A DNA stretch of 64,000 nucleotides from CAYPPG01 sp964412555 (GCA_964412555.1 CAYPPG010000014.1:1-64000); one strand, 5' to 3'. Numbered from the stretch's first letter, positions 24,844 to 34,309 are shown. Program-made: numbers and translations. Notes: generated from the sequence alone by a model not told the origin.

Positions 24844-24981
24844 TATCATGAAACAAAAACAGCGAACCAAACGGTTCACGATTTAAAAGTTGCCCCGGGA
24901 AATCGTTTGGAAGCACTGTCGGCGAATCGTGATGGGCAACACAGTATTCGAATCAATGATCAACACTGCTTGCACCGTTAA
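24844..24981 (+). pseudogene. Relic of a second, HigB-1-type toxin
   Basis: Starting three bases after the higA stop, a frame without start codon reads VHDLKVAPGNRLEALS..RDGQHSIRINDQ, the core of classical HigB (HigB-1) toxins, and then stops. The first third and the C-terminus (WRICF and beyond) are missing or altered. It belongs to a different HigB subgroup from the intact gene upstream, so it marks a second pair now lost. Confidence 0.75.
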
Positions 24982-25093
24982 GATGAGAAGAAGTTCATAT
25001 GGAAAAGGCGCAAAAGGGGATGCCTGCTTTGCCCACGTTACCCTTCAACAACAATGGCGTCCAATGTTTTCAGCACAACGGATTGGGCGAAAT

Positions 25094-26809
25094 CTACTCG
25101 AGTCGCTGCCCATCCTCAATCAACTTCGCCTTCAATTTCCCGTAAGCGATATCCTGCAATGCAATCCCTTCATCAATCGCCAACGCCGCAGCCGTTCCGG
25201 CGCTTTGACCCAGCATCATGAAAACCGGTTCCATGCGGATCGAACCGTAGGCGGCGTGCGACGCGGATAGGCAGACCGGCACTAGCAGATTTGCGCATTC
25301 TTCCTTTTTCGGAACGATCGAGCGGTAGGAAACCGGATAGGGACGCGGGCAGCCCTTTCCAAAGCCTCCCTCGTTTCTTACAGTCTTTACGCCGTTTTCT
25401 TCCACGACTACACGCTGACAGAAGTGAGAATCCATCGCGTAGGACGCCAGTCCGACGGAATCGTTCACGGTCCTTTTCGATTCGCAGTTTGCCTGCGTCA
25501 TCACGTATTCGGAAACCATGCGGCGTCCTTCACGCACATACAGCTGGTGAGGCCAATGTCCCGTATCCTGAAACTCGCGCGGATCGAGTCCAAAGCGGTT
25601 CACTCTGTCTTGCAATGATTCCGGAACCTGAGGATCGTTCGCCAGGAAGTACATCAGCCCTTGCTGATATTCGACATGATCCTGAAAAATACGCTCACGC
25701 AATTCATACAATTCGTGGAAGGGCATCTGCAATCCTCGCCGCGGTGGAGGGAGTTCCGTAAAAGAACCCGGTTCATACGTTCCGTCAGGCCAGCGATAAT
25801 TGCCCCCGACATAATCCGATGAAAAACTCCCCGCATTGTTACAATCACCGTTCCGTAGTTGTACCGGACCATCGGTCATGGGAGCCGTCGTGTAATTAAG
25901 AACCCATCGGATGTCCGGATCGGCATTGAGAAAGCGGGTCAATAACGCATACCGGTATGGAACATATCCATGCGGTTTCGGGAATGGGATTTTTCCCGCC
26001 TTGTCGGTACATTGTATTCTGAAATTGTAAGCCTGAACTTTAAAGTCTCCTTCACCCGGCTTTCTGGGTGGTTCCGAAGCGATTTCAGGGAGCAGACCCG
26101 ATTCCGGTTCGCCCGGTTTTACGTAGGGACTGATCGGAAGTCTGCAGAACTGGTAGACATCCTTCCACGATTCTTTCTGCCATTGCCCAGCCAGCGATTC
26201 TTCATAAGCGCTGGCAGACTCCCGGCCGACACGGTAGGATACATTCGCCGCCGCTAGTAGGTCACCCTCGTATGTGGCATCGACAAACATATCTGCTTTT
26301 ATGGTTTCTCCGGTCTCCATGGTGATGGACACCAATCGGGCGTTCTCTATTTTTACAGACTCCAGGCAGCGTTCAAAAAGAACCTGCACTCCCGCCTCAT
26401 CAAGCATCTTCAAAAAGAGCGATTCGGCCTTTGAGGGGGGGAAATTGCTGATTTGGCCGATACGAGTGTAAAATTCCAGCGCAATTCCGCCGATTGAATC
26501 CCTATTCCCAACATCGGTAGCGGTCAATCCACCGGTGGTTACTCCTCCCACGTGCCGATGGAAGGACATCAACACAGTTTTTTTACCCATGCGTGCCGCC
26601 TGGATCGCAGCCGTTATCCCGCCAGGCGTGTCTCCGTAGACGGCGACATCGCACTCGATCAGCGCCGGCTTACCAGGCTCAACTTGCCGGTAGTAACGAA
26701 GATCGCTACCCTCAGAATTCTTATCGCACCATCCCCACTGCAGAACGGTACCCAAAAGCGACGCAATCACAGTTACAAACAACACTGTCTTTTTTATACT
26801 AAATAACAT
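25094..26809 (-). CDS. Secreted FAD-dependent oxidoreductase (PF12831-type)
   Basis: The 571-residue protein starts with a signal/anchor (SIKKTVLFVTVIASLLGTVL). It then has an FAD-binding Rossmann motif, VAVYGDTPGGITAAIQAARMGKKTVLM, in which GDTPGG replaces GxGxxG, and HVGGVTTGGLTATDVG. These are signatures of the FAD-dependent 'thiazole biosynthesis-like' family common in polysaccharide-degrading bacteria. MFVDATYEGDLLAAA and the C-terminal GQSAGTAAALAIDEG segment complete the fold. ATG 26809 is preceded by GAGGAG; a TTG at 26842 is less likely. The substrate is unknown. Its 5' end is 30 nt after the malQ stop, so the two may be co-transcribed. Confidence 0.82.
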   Translation of the reverse strand: MLFSIKKTVLFVTVIASLLGTVLQWGWCDKNSEGSDLRYYRQVEPGKPALIECDVAVYGDTPGGITAAIQAARMGKKTVLMSFHRHVGGVTTGGLTATDVGNRDSIGGIALEFYTRIGQISNFPPSKAESLFLKMLDEAGVQVLFERCLESVKIENARLVSITMETGETIKADMFVDATYEGDLLAAANVSYRVGRESASAYEESLAGQWQKESWKDVYQFCRLPISPYVKPGEPESGLLPEIASEPPRKPGEGDFKVQAYNFRIQCTDKAGKIPFPKPHGYVPYRYALLTRFLNADPDIRWVLNYTTAPMTDGPVQLRNGDCNNAGSFSSDYVGGNYRWPDGTYEPGSFTELPPPRRGLQMPFHELYELRERIFQDHVEYQQGLMYFLANDPQVPESLQDRVNRFGLDPREFQDTGHWPHQLYVREGRRMVSEYVMTQANCESKRTVNDSVGLASYAMDSHFCQRVVVEENGVKTVRNEGGFGKGCPRPYPVSYRSIVPKKEECANLLVPVCLSASHAAYGSIRMEPVFMMLGQSAGTAAALAIDEGIALQDIAYGKLKAKLIEDGQRLE

Positions 26810-26838
26810 ATATCTCCTCTTTGTGTTCCTGTACTTTT

Positions 26839-28386
26839 TCAACTTTCTTTTTCCTTTTCCTCTTCAACAATCCGCCCGTATAATTTCGACAAATCCTTCA
26901 AGCGCTCTTGTGCTCGTTCATCGAGCATCTCCGGTGTGTAGCGCCATTGCCAATTGCCGTCGGGGCTGCCGGGCATGTTCATTCGTGCTTCTGTACCGAG
27001 TCCCAGTACATCCTGCAAAGGCATGATCGCCGTATCGGCGACGGAGGCTTGTAACAAGCGAATCAATTCCCAATGGATTTCATTCCCTTCGGAATTGATG
27101 TAGTTTTTGACATGATTCTTTTCTTCTTCAACTTGTTCCGGAGTTCTTGTGCTGTCACCACCACCGCTGTTCCACCATCCCACTGTTGTGTCGTTATCGT
27201 GAGTACCGGTATAGGCGACTAAATTTTGTTCATAGTTGTGAGGGAGATAGGGATTGTCGGGGCCGGAGCCGAAGGCGAATTGTAAGATCGCCATACCTGG
27301 AAATTGAAACCGTTTACGTAAGGCTTCCACTTCGGGAGTGATGATCCCCAAATTTTCGGCAATGATCGGGAGTTCGCCTAATGTTCGCTCAAGCGTTTCA
27401 AAAATGGCTTTTCCGGGACCCTGGATCCATTCACCGTTAATAGCGTTTTTTTCTTTTGCGGGCACTTCCCAAAACGCTTCGAAACCGCGAAAGTGATCGA
27501 TGCGGACAATATCCACCAAATTGAAAGTTTCATGAAAACGGGCAATCCACCACTGGAAGTCTCTTTGCGCGATGACATCCCAGCGATAAATCGGATTCCC
27601 CCATAATTGACCGGTCGCACTGAAGTAATCGGGGGGAACACCGGCAACATGTGTGGGTTTTCCTTTGTCATTGAATTTGAACAAATCCTGATTCGCCCAC
27701 GTATCAGCGCTGTCATAGGATACATAAATAGGAATATCACCAATGATCTTGATGCCTTTTTCATTGGCATATTTCTTCAAAGCCTCCCATTGGTTGAAGA
27801 AAACGTATTGCCAATATTTATGCGATTCAATTTCAAGGGCTAGTTTTTCACTCCAACTGGAAAGGGCATCTTGATGACGTTGTACGATGTCTTGTTCCCA
27901 TTCACTCCATACAGCGCCACCATGTGCATTCCGCAGAGACATGTATAACGCGTAATCATGAAGCCACCAACCACGCTCCCAACTAAATTTTTCATATTCT
28001 TCTTTGGCGGGAGGGGAAGCGTTGTTGCGGAAATTCATAAACGCTTTTTTGAGCAAGAAGAATTTCGTTTCCGTGACTTTGCCGTAATCGACATACTGAT
28101 CGGGCAAGGAAGGTGATTCTCTCAAATCATCTTCGGATAAAAATCCTTCCTGCGCCAAAGCTTCCAGATCAATCAACAACGGATTCCCGGCAAAAGCTGA
28201 ATAACATTGATAAGGTGAATCCCCATATCCTGTCGGTCCGAGAGGAAGAATCTGCCAGAGCGTTTGTCCCGCTGCAGCGAGATAATCCACGAATCGATAG
28301 GCTTTATTCCCTAAATCCCCGATCCCGAATCGGCTTGGAAATGAAGTCGGATGAAGTAAAATACCGCTGGCTCTTTGGAATTTCAC
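26839..28386 (-). CDS. malQ: 4-alpha-glucanotransferase
   Basis: The 515-residue protein is full length for a GH77 amylomaltase: ILLHPTSFPSRFGIGDLG, LPLGPTGYGDSPYQ, GDIPIYVSYDSADTW, VDIVRIDHFRGFEAFWEVP (nucleophile Asp in RIDHFRG), LPIIAENLG (acid/base Glu), and TGTHDNDTTVGW with the transition-state Asp. It transfers alpha-1,4-glucan segments in glycogen and maltodextrin turnover. The start codon is GTG, preceded by AAGGAATC. The FAD oxidoreductase follows at 30 nt. Confidence 0.97.
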   Translation of the reverse strand: MKFQRASGILLHPTSFPSRFGIGDLGNKAYRFVDYLAAAGQTLWQILPLGPTGYGDSPYQCYSAFAGNPLLIDLEALAQEGFLSEDDLRESPSLPDQYVDYGKVTETKFFLLKKAFMNFRNNASPPAKEEYEKFSWERGWWLHDYALYMSLRNAHGGAVWSEWEQDIVQRHQDALSSWSEKLALEIESHKYWQYVFFNQWEALKKYANEKGIKIIGDIPIYVSYDSADTWANQDLFKFNDKGKPTHVAGVPPDYFSATGQLWGNPIYRWDVIAQRDFQWWIARFHETFNLVDIVRIDHFRGFEAFWEVPAKEKNAINGEWIQGPGKAIFETLERTLGELPIIAENLGIITPEVEALRKRFQFPGMAILQFAFGSGPDNPYLPHNYEQNLVAYTGTHDNDTTVGWWNSGGGDSTRTPEQVEEEKNHVKNYINSEGNEIHWELIRLLQASVADTAIMPLQDVLGLGTEARMNMPGSPDGNWQWRYTPEMLDERAQERLKDLSKLYGRIVEEEKEKES

Positions 28387-28859
28387 GTTGATTCCTTGTT
28401 TTGTATAAAATTCGGTTGTATTGAAGAATTATCATACCTGCTCATCGTTTTTTTTCTAGTAAATCCTATGAAATTTCGGTTCTGCATTATTTTTGCATCG
28501 AGAGGATATTGTGGGAAGCCCCTTTTTTAGAGTTTTTTTCCTACGCTCCGATAAAAAGAAAGTGAAAATACTGTTTGCCTAGTTTGAATCTCAAACATTC
28601 AGGTTTTTTCTGGATTTAGATTGGCAAAGATTGAGTCATGTTTAATATAACCACGTTCACGAGTGAAAAAAAATGTAGGGAGTGGGATTGACCAATGGGG
28701 TATGATCCAGCACAATAATATCCCTTATCGTCCAAGAAAACGATCTTGAACAATTGTCATGGAATTAGGTTGAGGGTCTCACCGGCCTGACCTCATTAGA
28801 ACAAATCGGGAACATCATAAAGAACCTTTGTAATCCAAATTATTTAAGAGCTGATTATC
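28387..28859. other. 473-bp intergenic region between malQ and dnaB
   Basis: The two genes diverge here. The sequence is AT-rich with several T and A runs. It should hold promoters for both, but no convincing -35/-10 pair, RNA or repeat was found by eye. Confidence 0.4.
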
Positions 28860-30266
28860 ATGGTAAGAGCAGAATCTCCGGCATCCGCGGAACGGACGCT
28901 GCCTCACAACCTGGAAGCGGAAAAACAGGTTTTGGGAGCGATGATTCGTGACATCGAAGCGTTTCACAAAGTGCATGATAAACTGCAGGATTCCGCTTTT
29001 TACCAACCCAGCCATCAGACCATTTATCAAACATTGATCGAACTAACGGCGAACAATGTCGCCATCGATTTGATGACACTTTCGGCAGCGCTGGAACAAC
29101 GGGGGGAATTGAACACCGTCGGTGGTCCTTATTATCTTTACGAGCTAGTGGATAGTGTCGCTTCTTCCGCGAATGTCGAGCATTATGCCGCTATTGTTCG
29201 AGAGCGGGCGCTGCGCCGTGTATTGATTCGCCAATGTTCGGATATCATTACCGATGCCTATGAAAGCAGTGATGAATCGGAAATGATCATCGCCCGCGCC
29301 GAATCCCGAATTTTTCAATTATCCCAACAGCGAACAGGCCGATCTTTTGATCGTGTAGGGCGGTATCTCGATATCGCCATCGAGAAAATCCAATTGGCGC
29401 ATGAACGGCAAGGTTCTTTGACCGGTTTGTCCAGCGGATACCGGGATTTGGATCAAATGACATCCGGTTTTCAGCCGTCGGATTTAATCATTCTAGCGGC
29501 ACGCCCCTCCGTGGGGAAAACGAGTTTGGTATTGAATATCGCGGAAAATATCGCTCTCGCCGGAACACCGGTGGGTGTGTTTTCGCTGGAAATGAGCAGC
29601 GAGCAGATTGCGGAGCGCGTTTTATGTTCGCAGGCAAAAGTGAATCTCAAACACCTTCGTTCCGGTTTTGTGACCAAGAAAGATGCTACCTTGCTTTTTC
29701 AAACCGCCGATCGAATTCACGATATTCCCTTGTATGTGGATGACACACCGAATCTCACTCCGACGGAAATATTGAGCCGTTCCAGACGATTGAAATCGGA
29801 ACAGCCGAATTTGGGATTGCTCATTATTGATTATCTTCAACTTATGTCTACTGGCAGCAAGCGTACGGAAAGCCGTCAGCAAGAAGTAGCGGAAATATCC
29901 CGTTCATTAAAGATTCTTGCTCGTGATCTGAATATACCCATCATTGCTTGTTCTCAGTTATCCCGTGCGATAGAAAAACGTGACGATCATGTTCCTCGAT
30001 TGTCCGATTTGCGAGAATCCGGTGCCATCGAGCAGGATGCGGATTTGGTCGTTTTTCTTCATCGCGAACCGTTAAAAGGCACGTTCGAGGGAGAAGAGGA
30101 AGAAGAACTTGAAGCGGGAAAACAGATTCATTATGCGTACAAACTGATCATCGGAAAACACCGAAACGGACCGGTGGGTGAATTGGATATTTATTTCGCC
30201 CGGGAATACACCCGCTTTTTCGATGCGATGTCTGAAACTCCTATGGATGATGACACTCCGTTTTGA
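28860..30266 (+). CDS. dnaB: Replicative DNA helicase DnaB
   Basis: The 468-residue protein has the DnaB N-terminal helical domain (LPHNLEAEKQVLGAMI, about 13-110), a linker, and the RecA-like helicase domain. This carries Walker A ARPSVGKTS (about 214-222), Walker B LLIIDYLQLM, and the C-terminal RESGAIEQDADLVVFLHR and KHRNGPVGELDIYF segments. Length is standard and no intein is present. It unwinds DNA ahead of the replisome. It converges with the recombinase gene, 14 bp apart. Confidence 0.98.
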   Translation: MVRAESPASAERTLPHNLEAEKQVLGAMIRDIEAFHKVHDKLQDSAFYQPSHQTIYQTLIELTANNVAIDLMTLSAALEQRGELNTVGGPYYLYELVDSVASSANVEHYAAIVRERALRRVLIRQCSDIITDAYESSDESEMIIARAESRIFQLSQQRTGRSFDRVGRYLDIAIEKIQLAHERQGSLTGLSSGYRDLDQMTSGFQPSDLIILAARPSVGKTSLVLNIAENIALAGTPVGVFSLEMSSEQIAERVLCSQAKVNLKHLRSGFVTKKDATLLFQTADRIHDIPLYVDDTPNLTPTEILSRSRRLKSEQPNLGLLIIDYLQLMSTGSKRTESRQQEVAEISRSLKILARDLNIPIIACSQLSRAIEKRDDHVPRLSDLRESGAIEQDADLVVFLHREPLKGTFEGEEEEELEAGKQIHYAYKLIIGKHRNGPVGELDIYFAREYTRFFDAMSETPMDDDTPF

Positions 30267-30280
30267 TACAAAAGGCGGGA

Positions 30281-31207
30281 TTATTTTTTGGAGTTTCGTG
30301 GATGAAAAAGTTGATGAAGTTCGTGAATTCGCCTTTCATCCGTATGCGTGTAGATTTCCGTAGTTGAAATGCTGGAATGACCTAGCATTTCCTGTAAAAT
30401 CCGCAAATCAACTCCATTTTCCAGCAGGTGAGTAGCGAAAGAATGCCGCAACGTATGAGGTGAAAGATCAGAAGTGATCCCCGCCTGGAGCGCATATTTT
30501 TGTAATATTTTCCAAAATCCCATACGGCTGAGCGGTGTTCCGCGACGGTTTACGAATAATACGTCGCAATTTCGTTTGGCGCAAAGTTGCGGCCGTCCCC
30601 GTTCGAGGTATTCCGTGATTTTTGCCGCAGCTTTCTCATGGAATGGAACCAATCGTTCTTTCGATCCTTTCCCCATTGTCCGTAAGAAGCCAAGTTGCAG
30701 ATTGAGATCCCCCGGCCGGAGTTTCAACAATTCGGAAATTCGCAATCCCGACGCATAGAGCAATTCAATCATTGCCTGATCCCGCAGACGAAGCGCATCA
30801 TCGCCTTCTTTTTCGGTGGCTTCGAGAAGACGCTGCATTTCATCTTGAGTGAGTGCTCCTTTGAATCGTTTTGGGGTACGAGGCGTACGAGTGAGACGAG
30901 TGGGATCTTCCTGCAGATATCCTTCACCAACCAAATACAGGTAAAATCGCCGTAACGATGATATTTTTCGGGAAATAGAAGCCGGCCGCAGTCCTTTTGC
31001 GTGAAGATCCTCGATATATTCTGCAAGGATATTGCACGAGACGGAGGTGGGGAAAGGTATATTTTTCTTTTTCAAAAAAGAGAGATGTTGAGTCATATCC
31101 CGTTCATAAGCATCCACAGTTGCGGAGGCAACTCCCCGCTCGATTTTCAAATAATCCAGAAATTCACGAAGATAGGGATGTTTTTTCGCGGTCGGTTTAT
31201 TCTCCAT
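30281..31207 (-). CDS. Tyrosine recombinase XerC/XerD
   Basis: The 308-residue protein has the SAM-like N-terminal DNA-binding domain (YLREFLDYLKIERGVASATVDAY) and a catalytic domain with R in LLYASGLRISELLKL, K in MGKGSKERLVPF, HTLRHSFATHLLENG, LGHSSISTTEIYTH with the nucleophile Tyr, and the C-terminal HELHQLFHPR. This is the single-copy type that resolves chromosome dimers at dif. XerC or XerD cannot be told apart with certainty. It follows the metallo-beta-lactamase gene by 15 bp and is likely co-transcribed with it. Confidence 0.95.
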   Translation of the reverse strand: MENKPTAKKHPYLREFLDYLKIERGVASATVDAYERDMTQHLSFLKKKNIPFPTSVSCNILAEYIEDLHAKGLRPASISRKISSLRRFYLYLVGEGYLQEDPTRLTRTPRTPKRFKGALTQDEMQRLLEATEKEGDDALRLRDQAMIELLYASGLRISELLKLRPGDLNLQLGFLRTMGKGSKERLVPFHEKAAAKITEYLERGRPQLCAKRNCDVLFVNRRGTPLSRMGFWKILQKYALQAGITSDLSPHTLRHSFATHLLENGVDLRILQEMLGHSSISTTEIYTHTDERRIHELHQLFHPRNSKK

Positions 31208-31222
31208 CTCGATTCCTGCGGT

Positions 31223-31858
31223 CTATTGTAAGAAGGGATTGTTGCGCCGTTCTTCTCCGATTGTTGTCGTTGGGCCGTGCCCCGGGTAGACGATTATATT
31301 ATCGTCCAGTACAAGTAATTTTTCACGAATATTTTTGATCAATTGTTCATGAGAACATCCTTCCAGATCGGTTCGTCCGATAGAACGTTTGAATAACGCA
31401 TCTCCGGTAATGACATGATTCCCGATCAGAAATGAACTGCCACCGGGGCTGTGTCCGGAAGTTTCCAAAATTTTTATCTCTTGCCGGCAAAATTCGATAC
31501 AATCTCCTTCTTGAAACATATTATCGGCAGAGGGTGAAATTATCTCGAGTCCCCACAAGCCGGAAAGGTTCGCTTCGGCATCGATCAGCATTTGTGTTTC
31601 CTTGGCGTGGATCGAGATGGGGATGTTGTAGATGGATTTGAGATATCCATTGGCGCCGATATGATCACCGTGGCCATGGGTGTTAAGAATCATGATCGGT
31701 TTTAGATGATGGGAATGAATAAAATCAACGATTCTTTCTCCTTCGTCTCCCGGGTCGATAATGATTGCCTCACGCGAGGCATTGCAAACAAGAATATGGC
31801 AATTGGCCTGCAAAGGTCCAACAGCCAATGTATGAATTTCAACGGTTTGATTTTGCAT
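31223..31858 (-). CDS. Metallo-beta-lactamase-fold hydrolase (glyoxalase II-like)
   Basis: The 211-residue protein has THGHGDHIGANGYL (HxHxDH), SGHSPGGSSF, GDALFKRSIGRTDL and YPGHGPTTTIGEE, the full set of metal ligands of the glyoxalase II-like YcbL/GloB2 branch. The family hydrolyses thioesters such as S-lactoylglutathione or related compounds. GGAGAA lies upstream of the ATG. A strong terminator separates it from the pilin-like gene upstream. Confidence 0.92.
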   Translation of the reverse strand: MQNQTVEIHTLAVGPLQANCHILVCNASREAIIIDPGDEGERIVDFIHSHHLKPIMILNTHGHGDHIGANGYLKSIYNIPISIHAKETQMLIDAEANLSGLWGLEIISPSADNMFQEGDCIEFCRQEIKILETSGHSPGGSSFLIGNHVITGDALFKRSIGRTDLEGCSHEQLIKNIREKLLVLDDNIIVYPGHGPTTTIGEERRNNPFLQ

Positions 31859-31877
31859 GATTTCTGTTCTCCATCAT

Positions 31878-31906
31878 AAAAAATACGCCGCTTAAAGCGG
31901 CGTATT
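31878..31906 (-). terminator. Rho-independent terminator (minus strand)
   Basis: AATACGCCGCTT/AAGCGGCGTATT (31882-31906) is a perfect 12-bp stem, followed on the minus strand by a run of T (31883-31878). It lies just after the pilin-like gene stop and before the hydrolase start. Confidence 0.9.
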
Positions 31907-31941
31907 CTCATCAATTCTAACGTATGTCCAAAAACTTTCAA

Positions 31942-32541
31942 TCAATAATCCAATTCCGTAAACAAAATTTCTCCCAGACTAAAGACTCCATTTGAGGGAT
32001 CATATTCAATCATATTCAACGGATTTTTATTGTTTGATCCACGTCCCAATCCTTCATCGCGAAAATCGGTTTGATCCGGGCCGATGCTTCGTAAGAGCCA
32101 ATAATTTTCGCTTATATTTTCCGTCAAGGCGGAATTTGGAGAATTGGCAATCATTCTTGCAAGAATATTTTGATAAACCGGATTTTTGGGAGTGGGATTT
32201 TCATAGGAAACGTAAGGATCTGCATAGAATCCGCCATATCCTTTCAATCCTTTTTTGAAGCGGTCTTCCGGTTTTGCTGATAACATTTGTAATTGACTCA
32301 ACTTCAACAAAGGACTGGGGGATGAATAAGCGTAAGAGTTTTTAAAGGGAAGAATTTTGTTATAATCGATTTTGTATTGCAATAAAGCACCTTGGATTTC
32401 CCGGAGCGTTAAGCGCATATCTACCACTTCCGCACGCACTTTTGCGTCCAGATATCCAGGAACAGCGATAGCAACCAGTATTGCAGATATTCCTGCAACA
32501 AGCAACAATTCTACGGCTGAGAATGCAGGCTTAATGGGCAT
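31942..32541 (-). CDS. Type IV pilin-like/pseudopilin protein
   Basis: The 199-residue protein has a short basic leader (MPIKPAFSAVELL), then the hydrophobic prepilin stem LLVAGISAILVAIAVPGYLDA. The residue five after the likely cleavage site is the conserved Glu. The rest is a soluble head without a clear family but typical of the DUF1559/type II secretion-like pseudopilins of PVC-type bacteria. GGGGAGG sits 7 nt before ATG 32541. No assembly genes are adjacent. A terminator follows it. Confidence 0.82.
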   Translation of the reverse strand: MPIKPAFSAVELLLVAGISAILVAIAVPGYLDAKVRAEVVDMRLTLREIQGALLQYKIDYNKILPFKNSYAYSSPSPLLKLSQLQMLSAKPEDRFKKGLKGYGGFYADPYVSYENPTPKNPVYQNILARMIANSPNSALTENISENYWLLRSIGPDQTDFRDEGLGRGSNNKNPLNMIEYDPSNGVFSLGEILFTELDY

Positions 32542-32750
32542 TCTATACCTCCCCACGAGTAGGTCAAAACAAACAACCTATTCATGTGCCCTTCCAATCA
32601 GCATACTATTTTCGTCTCTCTTGTCAAGAGCAAATTTTCAGGTTCGATCAATCTCATGAATTCTACCCTTTGGTTTATTCTAATGCAGAAATATGTTCTG
32701 TTAAAGAGATATCTCATTATTTTTTCGTTAAAGATGAGTGTGTGTATTCT

Positions 32751-33695
32751 TTATTCCCGATAGCCGAATTCTTTGAGCCGTTCGCTGTTTTTCCGCCATT
32801 TCGGAGAAACCTTTACCCATAATTCAAGGTGCACTTTCGAACTCAGCATTTCTTCGATTTCCTGCCTGGCATCTGTTCCGATCTGTTTGATCATCGCGCC
32901 TTGCTTGCCGAGGATGATTCCTTTTTGTGAATCCCTTTCAACGTGAAGCACCGCTTGGATGTGGGTAATTCCATTCTCTCTTTCTTTGAACGCTTCGATT
33001 TGAACCGCGAGAGAATAGGGCAATTCTTGCCGCAATAGCAAGAATGCTTTCTCACGGATCAATTCCGCTATGAAAAATCGTTGGGTTCGATCGCTCAATT
33101 GATCGGGAGAGAAAAATTTCGGTCCTTCCGGTAAGTATGAAATCATGATCTCCACCAACTCATCAACCCGATGGCCATGCAAAGCAGAGATATGCCGAAT
33201 GTCCTGCAAGTTTTTCAATTCCAGATGCTGGATGGCTTTCTCTGTATCCTGAACTTGGTCAATCTTGCATTTATCGATTTTATTAATGGCGGCAACAAGG
33301 GGCAATTCCAGTGAATTCAGTGTCTTATCAGCGATGATTTTTTCGCGGGGTGTTAATCCTTTGATTCCATCGATCAACCAAACCGCCAAATCGGAATCTT
33401 CCAATGCTCGTTGTGCCTCGCGAACCATGAAATCGTGCATCGAATCTTTCGGATCGAGAAGACCGGGAGTATCTTGAAAAACGATTTGCACGTTTTCCCG
33501 GTCGTAGATACCGAAAATGCGATTTCGTGTTGTTTGGGGGCGTGGGGTTACCGCCACTAGTTTTGTTTCGAGGATACGGTTCAGTAATGTTGATTTGCCC
33601 GCATTGGGACGGCCGATGAGGGCGATGTAGCCGGATTTATGGATGTTTTCGGGCATTCTATTTTTTACTTTCGTATCACGTTTGTGATCGCTCAT
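32751..33695 (-). CDS. era: GTPase Era
   Basis: The 314-residue protein has G1 GRPNAGKST, switch sequence TRPQTTRNRIFGI (here TPRPQTTRN), G3 DTPGL, G4 NKID, and a C-terminal KH domain with the GKQGAMIKQIGTDARQEIE signature. Era binds 16S rRNA during small-subunit maturation. Three starts are possible: TTG 33701, ATG 33695 (overlapping the preceding gene's stop as TAATG, favouring coupling), and ATG 33656, which gives the standard length but lacks a ribosome site. Confidence 0.96.
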   Translation of the reverse strand: MSDHKRDTKVKNRMPENIHKSGYIALIGRPNAGKSTLLNRILETKLVAVTPRPQTTRNRIFGIYDRENVQIVFQDTPGLLDPKDSMHDFMVREAQRALEDSDLAVWLIDGIKGLTPREKIIADKTLNSLELPLVAAINKIDKCKIDQVQDTEKAIQHLELKNLQDIRHISALHGHRVDELVEIMISYLPEGPKFFSPDQLSDRTQRFFIAELIREKAFLLLRQELPYSLAVQIEAFKERENGITHIQAVLHVERDSQKGIILGKQGAMIKQIGTDARQEIEEMLSSKVHLELWVKVSPKWRKNSERLKEFGYRE

Positions 33696-34147
33696 TAACA
33701 ACGAGAAGAATGATCCAATGCATACGAGTGGGTTTTTAACAGATTATTCAGATTTTCTTTAAAGCAGTTCAGAGAATGCCCAAGAGATATCGTTTGGTTT
33801 AAATAGGCATTCAAACTTATCCCTTGATTTTTGGCGGATAAGACAAGATCTCGATGCATTTCTTTGCTCACACGAAGCAGTATTTTTCCACTGTATGTTT
33901 CTTCGAAACATTCTTTCGGTTCCGGAATATCAAGACCTTTCTTCAACCACATGGAAAAAAGTGATTCTTTTACTTCATCAAGGTTCTGAAGAGCTTCGCA
34001 AGGAGTTTCTCCACAACCGTTCATAGTCAGTCGGCCAAGTTGAGGGATAAATGCTTCAAATCCTCCACCGTCTTCTATAGGTATTGGAGATATTTCAATA
34101 TTATATTTCAGAGACATGTAATATTTTAGCTTATCATTGTTACTCAT
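33695..34147 (-). CDS. HicB-like antitoxin with C-terminal Arc-type ribbon-helix-helix
   Basis: The 150-residue protein has an N-terminal HicB partial RNase-H-like fold (EISPIPIEDGGGFEAFIPQLG, then NGCGETPCEALQNLDEVKESL). It also has a C-terminal RHH-type segment (KILLRVSKEMHRDLVLSAKNQGISLNAYLNQTI, about 92-125), the layout of DUF1902/HicB antitoxins. No HicA toxin is adjacent on either side, so it is an orphan or works in trans. A perfect 18-bp palindrome lies 24 bp upstream, a natural site for RHH autoregulation. Its stop overlaps the likely era start by one base. Confidence 0.85.
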   Translation of the reverse strand: MSNNDKLKYYMSLKYNIEISPIPIEDGGGFEAFIPQLGRLTMNGCGETPCEALQNLDEVKESLFSMWLKKGLDIPEPKECFEETYSGKILLRVSKEMHRDLVLSAKNQGISLNAYLNQTISLGHSLNCFKENLNNLLKTHSYALDHSSRC

Positions 34148-34170
34148 ATGCTTTTCTTTAATCGAGTGAA

Positions 34171-34188
34171 GTATATGATATCATATAC
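34171..34188. promoter_or_regulatory. Perfect 18-bp palindrome upstream of the HicB-like gene
   Basis: GTATATGATATCATATAC is self-complementary over all 18 bases. It lies between the HicB-like start (34147) and the hairpin repeat at 34269, and contains a TATACT-like -10 on the minus strand. It is the probable operator of the ribbon-helix-helix domain; binding is inferred. Confidence 0.7.
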
Positions 34189-34268
34189 AATATCACATAG
34201 AATAAAAGGGGGATATCTAGTTCTTGTATTCCTCTCATTGAGGTTCACGAGTGGATGGGTATAGATGC

Positions 34269-34303
34269 GTTGAAAGATGCGGGCAGGGATGCCCGCGCTC
34301 CCA
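34269..34303. repeat. Dispersed hairpin repeat, copy C
   Basis: GCGGGCA-GGGA-TGCCCGC, with the GTTGAAAGAT 5' flank. The first 33 bases (34269-34301) are identical to 35816-35848. The two copies flank the portal gene in the same orientation. Confidence 0.88.
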
Positions 34304-34309
34304 GTATGA

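Noticed and set aside
30281..31207. Mobile-element integrase
   Set aside because: Length, motifs and context (beside dnaB and a housekeeping hydrolase) fit chromosomal XerC/D; no attachment repeats were seen.
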